The notes beneath the pieces were generated by a model. That model was not told where the DNA came from. It saw nothing but the letters and a program-made list of their open reading frames with translations, and searched no databases. This document shows positions 11,472 through 23,121 of a DNA stretch of 64,000 nt, one piece after another. Every line of letters begins with the position of its first letter. Position 1 is the stretch's first letter. The translations under genes were made by a program, and so were the position numbers. The stretch is from Culex pipiens pallens (taxonomy: Eukaryota > Arthropoda > Insecta > Diptera > Culicidae): positions 23,824,158-23,888,157 of the forward strand of contig NC_068938.1 of NCBI RefSeq assembly GCF_016801865.2, read 5' to 3'.

Positions 11472-13309
11472 AAAAATCAAAATCAAAATCAAAATCAAAA
11501 TCAAGATCAAAATCAAAATCAAAATCAAAATCAAAATCAAAATCAAAATCAAAATCAAAATCAAAATCAAAATCAAAATCAAAATCAAAATCAAAATCAA
11601 AATCAAAATCAAAATCAAAATCAAAATCAAAATCAAAATCAAAATCAAAATCAAAATCAAAATCAAAATCAAAATCAAAATCAAAATCAAAATCAAAATC
11701 AAAATCAAAATCAAAATCAAAATCAAAATCAAAATCAAAATCAAAATCAAAATCAAAATCAAAATCAAAATCAAAATCAAAATCAAAATCAAAATCAAAA
11801 TCAAAATCAAAATCAAAATCAAAATCAAAATCAAAATCAAAATCAAAATCAAAATCAAAATCAAAATCAAAATCAAAATCAAAATCAAAATCAAAATAAA
11901 AATCAAAATCAAAATCAAAATCAAAATCAAAATCAAAATCAAAATCAAAATCAAAATCAAAATCAAAATCAAAATCAAAATCAAAATCAAAATCAAAATC
12001 AAAATCAAAATCAAAATCAAAATCAAAATCAAAATCAAAATCAAAATCAAAATCAAAATCAAATCAAAATCAAAATCAAAATCAAAATCAAAATCAAAAT
12101 CAAAATCAAAATCAAAATCAAAATCAAAATCAAAATCAAAATCAAAATCAAAATCAAAATCAAAATCAAAATCAAAATCAAAATCAAAATCAAAATCAAA
12201 ATCAAAATCAAAATCAAAATCAAAATCAAAATCAAAATCAAAATCAAAATCAAAATCAAAATCAAAATCAAAATCAAAATCAAAATCAAAATCAAAATCA
12301 AATCAAAATCAAAATCAAAATCAAAATCAAAATCAAAATCAAAATCAAAATCAAAATCAAAATCAAAATCAAAATCAAAATCAAAATCAAAATCAAAATC
12401 AAAATCAAAATCAAAATCAAAATCAAAATCAAAATCAAAATCAAAATCAAAATCAAAATCAAAATCAAAATCAAAATCAAAATCAAAATCAAAATCAAAA
12501 TCAAAATCAAAATCAAAATCAAAATCAAAATCAAAATCAAAATCAAAATCAAAATAAAAATCAAAATCAAAATCAAAATCAAAATCAAAATCAAAATCAA
12601 AATCAAAATCAAAATCAAAATCAAAATCAAAATCAAAATCAAAATCAAAATCAAAATCAAAATCAAAATCAAAATCAAAATCAAAATCAAAATCAAAATC
12701 AAAATCAAAATCAAAATCAAATTCAAAATCAAAATCAAAATCAAAATCAAAATCAAAATCAAAATCAAAATCAAAATCAAAATCAAAATCAAAATCAAAA
12801 TCAAAATCAAAATCAAAATCAAAATCAAAATCAAAATCAAAATCAAAATCAAAATCAAAATCAAAATCAAAATCAAAATCAAAATCAAAATCAAAATCAA
12901 AATCAAAATCAAAATCAAAATCAAAATCAAAATCAAAATCAAAATCAAAATCAAAATCAAAATCAAAATCAAAATCAAAATCAAAATCAAAATCAAAATC
13001 AAAATCAAAATCAAAATCAAACTCAAAATCAAAATCAAAATCAAAATCAAAATCAAAATCAAAATCAAAATCAAACTCAAAATCAAAATCAAAATCAAAC
13101 TCAAAATCAAAATCAAAATCAAAATCAAAATCAAAATCAAAATCAAAATCAAAATCAAAATCAAAATCAAAATCAAAATCAAAATCAAAATCAAAATCAA
13201 AATCAAAATCAAAATCAAAATCAAAATCAAAATCAAAATCAAAATCAAAATCAAAATCAAAATCAAAATCAAAATCAAAATCAAAATCAAAATCAAAATC
13301 AAAATCAAA
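11472..13309 (+). repeat. (AAAATC)n hexamer array
   Basis: About 305 units over 1.84 kb. After the first units the plus strand is essentially free of G. Rare variants include AAAATA near 11897 and 12551, single-A deletions near 12059 and 12298 that shift phase, and CAAACTC units near 13018, 13071 and 13097. No protein is meant; the apparent ORFs in several frames are repeat translations. Confidence 0.98.
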
Positions 13310-13310
13310 A

Positions 13311-13433
13311 GCTAACACTAACTCTAACTCTAACTCTAACTCTAACTCTAACTCTAACTCTAACTCTAACTCTAACTCTAACTCTAACTCTAACTCTAAC
13401 TCTAACTCTAACTCTAACTCTAACTCTAAATCT
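13311..13433 (+). repeat. (CTAACT)n hexamer array
   Basis: About 20 units of CTAACT following directly on the AAAATC array. The unit is not the insect telomere repeat TTAGG/CCTAA. Confidence 0.97.
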
Positions 13434-13439
13434 AAATCA

Positions 13440-15690
13440 TAGCCAATTTTAGTTAACAGAAGATCTCATTGACAGTTGAAGATCACTTAAGACCAATGAT
13501 TCGTTGGAGACTACTCTAAACAAATGCTGATTTGTTCGCCAACAAACAATTTTAGACAACAGAGAAAACTGACTTGCAACACCTTGCAGGCAATTAAAAC
13601 CACACATTTCATTTACATCACAGATTACGCATATCGCCGAAACAATAAGGTGATTATCAAACTCGCATCGCAACTCCGCAAAAGGGACAGCCCAGTCACG
13701 TCACGACCAGGTCATTACAAGTGTTGAAACAAACCCTACATTGAGGCAAAGCCAAAAAAACGTCCAGTCTCGCCATAAAGTTCCAGCTCGGGCCGAGGCA
13801 GAATCCACTTTCCAGTGAAATGAAACCGGTACAAAAAATATGAACGCGCCACACGGAAGACCTACGCGCCTTTATTGTCATATCGCACGCCTTGACCACC
13901 ACCGTCCACTGCCTGCAGCAGGTCACATTTAACAACCTAGCTGCGCCGCGTCGTAACAGGTGAGAGTCAAGTGTCATTTTTGTTATTTATGTCGCCTAGG
14001 CGCGAGTGGGACATTTAAAAGCTGTCCCAGACCTGCTCGAGCCCAAGTCTCCTCCGAGAGATGTCTGTTTGTTGGAAAATACACCGAAAAAAAAAACGAG
14101 GAAGAAAAATTATGATGTCCCCAGCGCAGTACGCGGTATGTTACGACGAACAAATTGTACCACATTCTTCCAACCTTGGTGGACAATATTTCCAAGTTCG
14201 TCGTCTGCGGGCCAAGTCAGTCTACGGCAAGAGGTGATCCTAATCTCGATCTGCCGTTTCCAAGAGACCAGATTAGGATGAAACTGAAGAAAGTCTTCGT
14301 CGAATGGTGGGAAGGGGGGCGGGGTGATATATTGTGCGTTGAGGTGCGTTAAGACCTTAACCGGGAGAGAGAGAGCAGGAGACAGCAATCGCGTATTGAT
14401 ATCTCATACGACACTTGGAAGGACCGGTGACGACCCGGTGACCATTAATCATCGAGAGTGATGGCGTGGCGCGCGTTGCGACAGTTGGAAAGTGACGCAT
14501 TACTAATGCGTCGTCGCGTCGGAGCTGGGTTGAAGGTGGAGGTGGGTGACATCCGTTGCGTATGACCTCCTGGGAACTGACGCCACCTTGCCCGGACGAG
14601 TGAGATGACGGAACTCGAAAAAAAAGTGTAACCAGTCTTCAAGCAGATTTAACTGCTGTAAAACTTGCAGAAGAAATGGCCCTTCAAGGTGGAATCTTCA
14701 CCGAAAGAAGCTTGAAACAAAGTGTAGCTTCAAATCTCCTGAATCACTATTCGTTCCCCCCGGGCAACAACACTCAGGTCGGCCTTCGTTTTGCGCAAAT
14801 CAAGCCTTCCATCTTGTTTAAAGTGCTACGAAAAAGGAAGTCTCATCCCCGCCTGAGGGTCGAGCAGGCAACATCCAACGATTTTCCCTCGTTTCAGGTG
14901 CGATGCTGCAACAAGTGCACTTTTTACTTCTTCGTTTTTCTCTCTTTTACAAAATCACCTCCCAGCTGATTGCTGTGGGAAAATGTTTTCGCTAATTGAA
15001 CGAAATTACACCTTCGTTGCATCTTCTTCTTCTTCTTCTCAGTCGTCCTAAACATGCGATTGTTTATGTGCCCATTCAGATGAATCAATGACCCAGTTAA
15101 AAGAGATCGAGATGCTGGGCGCTTGGGAAATCGCCCCGAGATGCGCCTCTTCCCACACCCCCCTACCAGGTATAATTAAGCTAAACAGATTCTCATGCGG
15201 CCGGGTTGGACCAGTTCTCCAGCAACCATCAATTAAAAGCCACTAAACTGGCCTAATCAGGCTTCATTAATTAATAATCAATCATCGCCTTCGAACATGA
15301 CACGAAAAAAACAAAACATCACTCGTCACTATCCCTCCAAATCCTAAAATCAGTAATCAAATAACACTTAAACCTGAACCTCACGCGTCCACAAATTTCT
15401 CCCGCACCCTGGGGGAAAAGAGACCCCCTCGGGGGGACGCTGATTAGGCTGAACTCCTCGAAGAAACAAAATAAAAAAAGCAACACACAATTCTTCTTCT
15501 TTTTTTCGCCCCATAAATAATTGTCTAAATCTGCCGAGCTGACAGTATTAATAGTCCATTAATTTTCACTTTATTAAAATAATAACAAGCAGGAGAGCGA
15601 GGTGTTTCTTGGAGCATCAAGGGGGTGGATTTTTTTTTGGAGATGACTTGTAATTTTGGGACGTTTGTTGGTCGATATGCCCTCAGGGGG
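13440..15690. other. Low-copy island
   Basis: GC-richer than its surroundings, with no repeat family shared within the window. Around 15255-15285 there is a dense run of TTAATTAATAATCAATCA, which resembles homeodomain-type binding sites. A (TTC)n polypyrimidine tract followed by CAG lies near 15021-15041. Reading frames are all short. It may be intronic regulatory DNA. Confidence 0.4.
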
Positions 15691-16057
15691 TGGACAAGTT
15701 GATTTGCATTGAAATTTGGGGCACGTGGAACAGGTTAAGAGGAGTTGTTTTTAAAAATCTCTGCATTTCGAGATTGTAGAGTTATGAAAAATTAAAATTT
15801 AATTTTAATCAAATTTTTTAAACTAAAGTTCTAAAATTTAAAACAAAAACAAGTTTTTTTTTAAGTGGCTTCAATTGGAGTGAAAATAAGAATCATATTC
15901 TACGAAAATCATGCTTTTCATATTTTTGTTATTTGAAATCATTCCTACCAGCATAATTTCAAGTAGAAAAAAAACTGAGTTTAAAGATGTATGATTTTTA
16001 AGATTATAACAATAATTTTCTACACCTTATTCTACCGCACATAACTGCACGGTTTTT
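15691..16057. other. AT-rich sequence, nothing recognised
   Basis: No gene or repeat boundary identified. Confidence 0.4.
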
Positions 16058-16059
16058 CT

Positions 16060-16181
16060 TAGGGACCATCCGTAAACCACGTGGACACTTTTTTTAATCC
16101 CCCATCGTGGACAATTTCCACACAATTTTTTTTTTTTTTTAGGAGCGTGGACAATCGCCAAAAGCCTTCCTTACTCCTAAC
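16060..16181. mobile_element. Fragment of a GGGACCATCCGTAAACCACG element
   Basis: GGGACCATCCGTAAACCACG followed by GTGGACACTTTTTT resembles a widespread insect MITE end. The hAT-like element at 16182 lies within or beside it; the other end was not located with confidence (a possible continuation follows 17318). Confidence 0.45.
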
Positions 16182-17309
16182 TAGGGTTAGTGAAATTTCA
16201 CGATTTCGCAGACAGCGTGAAATCTGTGAAATTTGGCTTTTCCGCGAAATCCCGTGATATTTTATGTTTGTATGAAACTGTAACGATTTTTTTCTCAAAA
16301 TGATTTATCAAGCTCAAATAGGAATACACATAATGTTATGAACTTCTTAAGAATTAAGCGAATGAATACCCTTGTTTAATTGAGAAGTGTTAATGATTTT
16401 TAACGATTACGACTTGAAATTAGTAAAATTTATCATTTTTTTTCTTCAAAATAACAACATGATAAATATTTCATCCATACAAACTATTCAAGTAAATTTT
16501 ATTAGTTTTCAATTAAGAAGCTTGATTTGAACTATTTGAAGAATTGTTCAGATTTTTCAGTTTTTTAAAACTTAGTTAATAAATATTTTCATCCGCTGAT
16601 ATGAAAATTTTACTGCTATTTTATTTGAAAGGTATAGTTTCAAAATAAATTCAAAGAATCAAGCTTTGATTTATCCAAATAAAATGAAAGCTCTGAAATT
16701 AACTTTTAACAAAATTCAGATTTTTTCTGAGTCCTGTTTATTTTTAACGATTCCCGTGTAAGATAAAATACTACTTTTTTGTTCTGTTTTTATTTTGAAT
16801 TAAAATGACGATTTCGATACAAATTATATTATTTTGCCCTTTGATTTGAAATTTTAATTTTGTAAAGGGAGATAAAAACCTCAAAAAATGTTAATTTGCC
16901 AAATGTCGCAAAAAAAAAAATCAAATTATTTCACTCTTGCTGGAGATTGTTAAATTTTGCTTTGATGTGAAATTCAATAAAATTAAGCAAATCAGCGAAA
17001 ACTTTTCAATTTTACTAGTCGGATATTCAAAAAAGCAATTGAATAAATGAGAATACGCATGCCCTACATTTTATTTCAAAATTTATTATAGAGCCTATCC
17101 ATAAACTAGGTAGAATATTTTTTGAAATAAGGGGATTATTTTTGTGTCACATTCAAATTTATTAAAGATTTTTTTAGTTTTTGGAAGAATTATATATAAT
17201 GAAGCATAATAAGTAGTTTTTGTGATTTAAACGTAAGATTTTCAAAGTTTTTTTTAACATTTTTATCGATCCGTGAAATTTGCGTGAAGCGTGACAATCA
17301 CTAAGCCTA
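16182..17309. mobile_element. Non-autonomous hAT-like element with 8-bp TSD
   Basis: The ends TAGGGTTAGTGA and TCACTAAGCCTA are inverted repeats with one mismatch. They are flanked by identical 8-bp direct repeats CTCCTAAC at 16174-16181 and 17310-17317. An 8-bp target duplication with TAGGG-type ends is characteristic of the hAT superfamily. The interior is AT-rich with GTGAAAT-type subterminal repeats and no transposase frame, so movement would need a transposase supplied elsewhere. Confidence 0.85.
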
Positions 17310-17434
17310 CTCCTAACTTAACATGGGTCACATGAAAGGTCAGGAAATAAATGACATTTAGCATCAAACGTGGTTATTGGAACGGAACCAACTAAACCCA
17401 AAAATCGGCTTAAAACAGTATATGAATATCACTT

Positions 17435-17862
17435 AAGGCCGTTGCAAATACTTTTCAAAGTTTGTGTAAATAGTGACCTGAATATTCAGGGGGCAAAATT
17501 TTTTTTTCGTATAACTTCAAAATTTTTATGAAAATTTAAGTTATATCAACTTAAAACCAGTTAAAATGCATTTTCCCGCGTTTATAATGATATTTAGCAT
17601 GTTTTAACTCCTTTGAAAACATTTTATATTTTCATGAAATACCAATGTACAGTCCCACAAAAAGTTTTTTTTCTGCGATAAAAAATTCCGGTAATACCTC
17701 GATATTTTCAAAACTAATGATTGGAAAGCAACTGTACGCCTGTAAAATGCATTTTAAACACTTTTTTCATCCAAATTTTGAAACCTAGCCCCCCTCCCCC
17801 TTCTTGACTTTGGTCAGAGCCGAGGGACATAAACTTCAAAAAATATTTGCAACGTCCTAAGT
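17435..17862 (+). mobile_element. R1 element, copy b
   Basis: Starts AGGCCGTTGCAAATAC and ends GCAACGTCCTAA, with the family blocks GGGGGCAAAATTT, AACCAGTTAAAATGCATTTTC and ACATAAACTTCAA. Diverged but full-length in outline. Confidence 0.8.
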
Positions 17863-17869
17863 AGTTAAA

Positions 17870-18186
17870 CATCAGACAGAGTTGCCAGATCAGTCATGCC
17901 AGATACTCAAACTAATTGACTCGTTTGGAAGGAATTTTGGATAAATATCCAACGAGACGAATAAATATCCGGCAATTGATTTCCAACAAATAAGTGAGAT
18001 CCGGCTTCAAGTAATTCTATAAATATCACTAAAGTGGTAAAGTGGTAAACACACACACAGACAGACATTTGTTTAGTTTTCGATTCTGAGTCGATAGGTA
18101 TAGATGAAGGTAGGTCTAAGAGGTTTTTGGGAAAAGTTAATTTTAAGAGCAGTATTATAGCCTTACCTCAGTGAGAAAGGCAAAAT
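17870..18186 (-). mobile_element. R2 element, copy 4 (degraded, internally deleted)
   Basis: Read on the minus strand, it begins GCCTTTCTCACTGAGGTAAG near 18183 and continues through ACCTACCTTCATCTATACC and CAGAATCGAAAACTAAACAAATG to a short (TGTG)n, then a remnant of one 164-bp unit (GTCATA-type half only). It is shorter and more diverged than the other copies. Confidence 0.75.
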
Positions 18187-18850
18187 AATCGTCATCGTCG
18201 TCGTTTTGACAAATTTAAATAAACTGATAAATATGATTAAATAATAATTAATGTCAAATGAGGCAATGTTAAACATTTTTAAATATTTGGTACATTTAAC
18301 ATGTTCTTTTATTTTTTTTTAAATAGATAATTAATTCTAAACAAGAAAACATCTGCTCACGCAAACTAGCCCCTAAATGCACGACAAAATGTAAGTGTTT
18401 CATAAATCATTTTGAAATGTTTATTTTCAAAATTGAACATTTGCTTTAATATTTATTTTGAAACACCATAATTATTAGGATTAGTAATTTTTCACGCTAA
18501 AAAACTGCAATTTTTCAGATTACATCTTTTACATTGAATTATTTTTATTTTGTATTTAAGTAAGAATAATTAGAACGAGCAGAAGTAATGTTTGGTCTCA
18601 TAAGTGTCCATTCTTGATTTATTCAAAATATGATTGAATATATTTTCAACGGTTTCAAAAATCGAGGTAATTTAGACTACTTAGTGAAATCATATCTTGG
18701 TTAAATTTTTCTTGCTCACTTCCGAATGTTCATTTTCAGTGTTAAATTGCAGTGTCTGTAATTGAATGTCAATATTAGGTACTCGATCCAGAATCTACCC
18801 GACCCACAGAAAAATCTGGTAATTTTTATTAAAAAGTTATTCTATGTTTT
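18187..18850. other. AT-rich sequence, nothing recognised
   Basis: No gene or clear repeat boundary. Confidence 0.4.
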
Positions 18851-20290
18851 CCATGATCAAATCTTGTCTGAGCTTCACTTCTACTATTCGAAGACCACAA
18901 GGCTCCCAAGCACACCAGTCCTACATCTTCAATAATTATCAAATGAAATAGACTTCGTTCCCCCGTAGACAGAAGAGAAAGATACCTGAGCAATTATTGT
19001 TGTTTTGCAACAAGTTAGTCGACTTAATTGGTCTTTTGTGGGAAACAATCGATTTCGGTGGTGGAGAGGGTTGGGGCGAGGGGACTGACTAATGAGATTT
19101 GGGAGGGCTGCATCGTTCAGGGAAATTGGAGTCATCCTCCCTATCGCTCAATCTTGCAATCTCTCGCACTCTTTGGGGCGGTTGAGGTTGAGGAAAATTG
19201 TTCACCTGTTATCCAATCAAGAAAGAGGTAATTTCTTATGGTTTCCCCTCCTCCCTCCCCCTGCACTAATGGGATCGATTTGGGAGGGGGAGAGAGGAAG
19301 ATTCTTCAATCAGCAAAGGATGCACGCGTTTTTCGATTGTTCATTTCCCGCCCTAGTGCCTTAAGCATTCTCCCCGCCACCCCCATCCGAAAAAAAAGCA
19401 CCAAAGCTTTCGCTCAAAGCTAGAAGGAAAAAGCGATTTAATCCGATGCGCTGATTGCGATTGATGTTCCGAATTAAGGTGAAAACGCTAACAAGTTAAT
19501 AATCGTTCCGTTCAATTACGCATGAAATTCATTATGAAACGCACCACCACCTTCACCTTAACGGGGGGGAGGGGGTGGAAGCGGTTTGCTCAGCATAACC
19601 CGGGGGGCGACCCCGAGAGCGCCAGCGTTCGACACACACAAATTTCAAACGCCTTCCCGAGATTAATGTTGTTTTGCCAATGCTGTTAGAAGGAGAGCTC
19701 GTCCGAGGGAGGGAAAAAACAAAAGGCGCAAAGGTGGTTAATTTCACCTTAACTGGGGGCAGCCGTGAAGGTAGACCTTAACTCGAACGAACGAACGAAC
19801 GAACGAAAAAACGAGCTTAATCTCTGCTCAACATAACTAGATTTGAGCACACTTGCTCGTGCCATCACGATGATGGGTCGGGAGGGTTTTTTTTGTTGTT
19901 GCTGAAAGTTTGCTGTTGGGCGCTAGTAGGCTCTCTGGTACAAGTGTGTGCCCCCAGAAGAAGAGGTGGTCAGGTCAGGTGAGGCGGTAAGTTGATTTAA
20001 TTTTTAACGCCAGCGTATCAAGACAAGTCACGGATTTGGAAGAACAACGGCGGCCCGTAACGTTGAAATTGGGGTGAATATTTTATGAGAAAATTTTTGA
20101 GTCGTATTAGGGCCATCACAAAACTCATTTAAGCTTTTTATTTTCCACTTAGCTATCTTGGCACAAGGAGATAAGTTACGTTTGCAGAACTTAAAAGAAA
20201 TTTGAAACATTTTGAAATTATCAATACGAAATTTCATTGACCTGCTAAAACCTAACATTTATAAAATTGATATAAGTCATTTTTTTTACT
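18851..20290. other. Low-copy island
   Basis: GC-richer unique-looking DNA with several G-rich or C-rich tracts (near 19075, 19250, 19565). A short (CGAA)n tract lies at 19783-19808. Only small overlapping ORFs; no gene called. Confidence 0.4.
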
Positions 20291-20441
20291 ACAGGCCGTT
20301 GCAAATATTTTCCAAAGTTTATGTCACCCCCTTCCTTCAAAATTGGTTCAAAAAATAAGGGGGCAAAATAAATGTTTTTCGTAAAATATTCAATGGAAAT
20401 AGAAGTTTAATCAACTCAAAACAATATAAAATGCATTTTCT

Positions 20442-20453
20442 GCATTGATAATA
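20442..20453 (+). repeat. 12-bp target-site duplication, left
   Basis: GCATTGATAATA, identical to 23373-23384. Overlaps the first two bases of the inverted arm. Confidence 0.9.
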
Positions 20454-20935
20454 CTTTCTTTGTTTAAATTGATATTTTTCGGCGAATAATATCACAATTG
20501 TTAAACGTTTTTTCTTACGTTTCGGCCTACTTTTCTCCTTTCGGCCATCATCAGAATCTATTTAAAACAAAATTACAAAAATATTACAATGTTACAAAAA
20601 TTACAAAATTATTGACAATTTGTACTACAATCACACAAGCTACCTTAAAACCCTTCTTCCAGCTGCTACTCCTCCTGCTGGGTTGCCTGGACTGCTACAG
20701 CTGGCCGCGTCGCTCTTTCCGTCTCGCGTATCTTCTTGAGCAGGCAGTTGTACGACGACGAGAGCGACGCCGACTCTCTCTGCAGGTTGACGGCTCCACT
20801 GCCCCTCATTTTGATGTGTAACATCTCTGCTGTACATCTCAGTCTCTCGGTTTCGACCTTCTCCACAATGCTCGCTCGGGAGAAGTCGAATACATGTCCT
20901 AACTCCAACGAGTGCTGGGCAAGACCAGAGCTGGG
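20452..20935 (-). repeat. Left inverted arm of the Penelope-like element
   Basis: These 484 bp are the reverse complement of 22852-23335 (paired positions sum to 43787), with one mismatch noticed near 20489. The arm duplicates the last ~270 bp of the coding frame plus the 3' UTR, in opposite orientation. Penelope-like elements are known for terminal repeats that may be direct or inverted. Confidence 0.95.
20504..20554 (-). ncRNA. Hammerhead-ribozyme-like core, left arm copy
   Basis: Reverse-complement copy of the motif at 23233-23283, present because the arm is an inverted duplicate. See the right-arm entry for the fold. Confidence 0.5.
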
Positions 20936-20946
20936 AGATTGAGGAA

Positions 20947-23121
20947 GTGGTGGAAGCGAAAGCTGCCAAACAATACCATTTGGCCAAAGAACGCGAGATT
21001 AAGAAACTTGACAACCTAAAGAAGAAGAGGATCACCAGCGTACGAAGCGAGCCAACTTGGGTAGAAAACACCACTGACACCGAACTACCAGACTTCATGG
21101 AACGCACGTTGTCGCTGGGCCCTAACTACAACGTCCAAAACAACAGGAGTATTCCATACGTTCGGTTCGTTGCCGACGTCGAGAATGCGATTAGGAAGAA
21201 AACGGAGTTTGTCGGCGAAGACGTCGAAGAAGCGGCCAAGAAGCGGACCGAAGCCGAAGATATGAGAGCGGAGGTTTCTAACATGATATCCAACTACGTA
21301 AACTACCAACACCAACAACACCCAAAAGAAAACAACTGGATCCAACAGGACATCATGCGTAGTAAACACTTCTTGAGAGCGAACGATCAGCTGTACGTGA
21401 CAAGGGCAGACAAAGGGAATAAGGTGGTTGTCATCGGAGCAGAAGAGTATCGAAGTAAGATGAGAGAACTTGTAAACGACACAACCACGTACAGACAGCT
21501 TGAAGGGGATCCCACTCACACCATCTTGAGTGAGCTAAACACTCTTGTCAAGCAATGGTGGACAGATAAACAAATTAGTGGCCCCAAGAAACGGGAGCTG
21601 CTTCTGTTCCACTGCAACCCCCCGCGGATCTACGGCCTCCCCAAAATCCACAAACCGAACAGACCACTCCGCCCGGTAGTGTCGACGATTGGGACAGCCA
21701 CATACAAAATGGCCAAGTTCCTCGCGGGCATACTGGGTCATCTGGTAGGGAAGACCAACAGTCACGTGAGGAGCAGCTTCACCTTCGCTGAAGAGATCAC
21801 TAAGGTGGAAGTACCTGATGGCTGCGTTATGTACTCGCTGGATGTAGTCTCGTTGTACACTAACATCCCGGTGGACAAAATCTACAGGTGTATCAAGGCA
21901 AGATATGGGGAACTTGCCAGGTACACTTCTATCCCGTGGCCGAGCTTCAAAAAAGCACTAAAAATTGTACTAGAAAATGCTTTTTTTCAGTACGAAGGTA
22001 AGATTTACGGCCAAACCTTCGGCGTCCCGATGGGGTCTCCTCTCTCTTCGGTAGTCTCCGACATTGTGATGGAAAAGCTCGAACGAAAAAACATCAACAA
22101 ACTGCAGCAGAAAAACATCACACTCCATGTGTACAAACGCTACGTCGACGACTGCTTTGTGGTAGGAAGAGAAGAAGACATTGCCACCGTCGTTGATACC
22201 TTCAACTCAACGTACGAAAGCCTGCAGTTTACGTTGGAGAGAGAGAAAGACGCCTCCATTAGGTTTCTCGATCTCACGTTGACTAGAGCAGGACGAAAGA
22301 TCGAGAAGAAGTGGTACCCCAAACAAGAGAACGGTCGATACCTGGACTACCTCTCGGAGAGTCCACGGTGTCACAAACGCAACACTGCTATTGCTCTGGT
22401 TGACCGGGCACTTATGCTAACCGATCCGGACAAGCGACCCGAGAGCATACGCATAGTAAAGAACATCCTACGGACCAACAACTATCCAGCATGGTTCATC
22501 TCGCGCACTCTAAAGGAGAGGGTGCACTTTCTGTACAACTCTCTCGAGCGGGAGAGAAAAAGAGACGAGAGAGCGAACTCGTACGCATCAGTGGCGTATA
22601 TCCCTCACCTCAGCGAGAAGGTTGGGAAAGCGCTACGCAAACACGGCGTTGTCGCTGCATACAAGCCAAACAACAAGATCAAGAACACGGTTTTCAGCAA
22701 ATTGAAGGATAAAATCCCCATGATGCAGCAGACAAACGTCGTGTACAGCGTACCGTGCGGAGCCTGTGCCGACAAGGTGTACATCGGACAAACCTCGCAG
22801 AAGCTTGAGAAGAGGCTGAGACAGCACAAGGACGCGGTCAGAACCAACACCCCCAGCTCTGGTCTTGCCCAGCACTCGTTGGAGTTAGGACATGTATTCG
22901 ACTTCTCCCGAGCGAGCATTGTGGAGAAGGTCGAAACCGAGAGACTGAGATGTACAGCAGAGATGTTACACATCAAAATGAGGGGCAGTGGAGCCGTCAA
23001 CCTGCAGAGAGAGTCGGCGTCGCTCTCGTCGTCGTACAACTGCCTGCTCAAGAAGATACGCGAGACGGAAAGAGCGACGCGGCCAGCTGTAGCAGTCCAG
23101 GCAACCCAGCAGGAGGAGTAG
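20947..23121 (+). CDS. Penelope-like element polyprotein: reverse transcriptase plus GIY-YIG endonuclease
   Basis: Catalyses target-primed reverse transcription of the element. The frame is open from 20815 to 23121. Counting from the GTG at 20947 gives 724 residues; the first in-frame ATG is at 21097 (residue 51), so the true start is uncertain and the N-terminus may be lost to the arm junction at 20935/20936. Visible order: basic N-terminal region with KEREIKKLDNLKKKR; RT motif YGLPKIHK at ~229; motif A SLDVVSLYTNIP at ~297 with catalytic Asp 299; motif B FGVPMGSPLSS at ~358; motif C YVDD at ~399 with Asp 401/402. A C-terminal GIY-YIG nuclease follows, with VYSVPCGAC (Cys 604 and 607), VYIGQT at ~611, a following Arg-rich helix, and a conserved Glu in the VEKVETERLR stretch. 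All catalytic residues expected of the family are present and I see no frameshift. No host gene neighbours it. Confidence 0.95.
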   Translation: MVEAKAAKQYHLAKEREIKKLDNLKKKRITSVRSEPTWVENTTDTELPDFMERTLSLGPNYNVQNNRSIPYVRFVADVENAIRKKTEFVGEDVEEAAKKRTEAEDMRAEVSNMISNYVNYQHQQHPKENNWIQQDIMRSKHFLRANDQLYVTRADKGNKVVVIGAEEYRSKMRELVNDTTTYRQLEGDPTHTILSELNTLVKQWWTDKQISGPKKRELLLFHCNPPRIYGLPKIHKPNRPLRPVVSTIGTATYKMAKFLAGILGHLVGKTNSHVRSSFTFAEEITKVEVPDGCVMYSLDVVSLYTNIPVDKIYRCIKARYGELARYTSIPWPSFKKALKIVLENAFFQYEGKIYGQTFGVPMGSPLSSVVSDIVMEKLERKNINKLQQKNITLHVYKRYVDDCFVVGREEDIATVVDTFNSTYESLQFTLEREKDASIRFLDLTLTRAGRKIEKKWYPKQENGRYLDYLSESPRCHKRNTAIALVDRALMLTDPDKRPESIRIVKNILRTNNYPAWFISRTLKERVHFLYNSLERERKRDERANSYASVAYIPHLSEKVGKALRKHGVVAAYKPNNKIKNTVFSKLKDKIPMMQQTNVVYSVPCGACADKVYIGQTSQKLEKRLRQHKDAVRTNTPSSGLAQHSLELGHVFDFSRASIVEKVETERLRCTAEMLHIKMRGSGAVNLQRESASLSSSYNCLLKKIRETERATRPAVAVQATQQEE

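Noticed and set aside
13311..13433. Telomeric repeat
   Set aside because: The unit CTAACT is not TTAGG/CCTAA, and dipterans lack that telomere type. It adjoins other simple arrays internally.
10339..13452. 1037-codon open frame of DSRLKTQ, KI, KS and NQ repeats
   Set aside because: It is the translation of the heptamer/hexamer arrays. Frame and residue pattern change only where a base is lost from a unit, and stop-free units keep all such frames open. The opposite-strand DF and IL frames are the same artefact.
20498..20821. 107-codon frame duplicated at 22966-23289 on the other strand
   Set aside because: It is antisense to the retroelement 3' end and appears twice because of the inverted arms.
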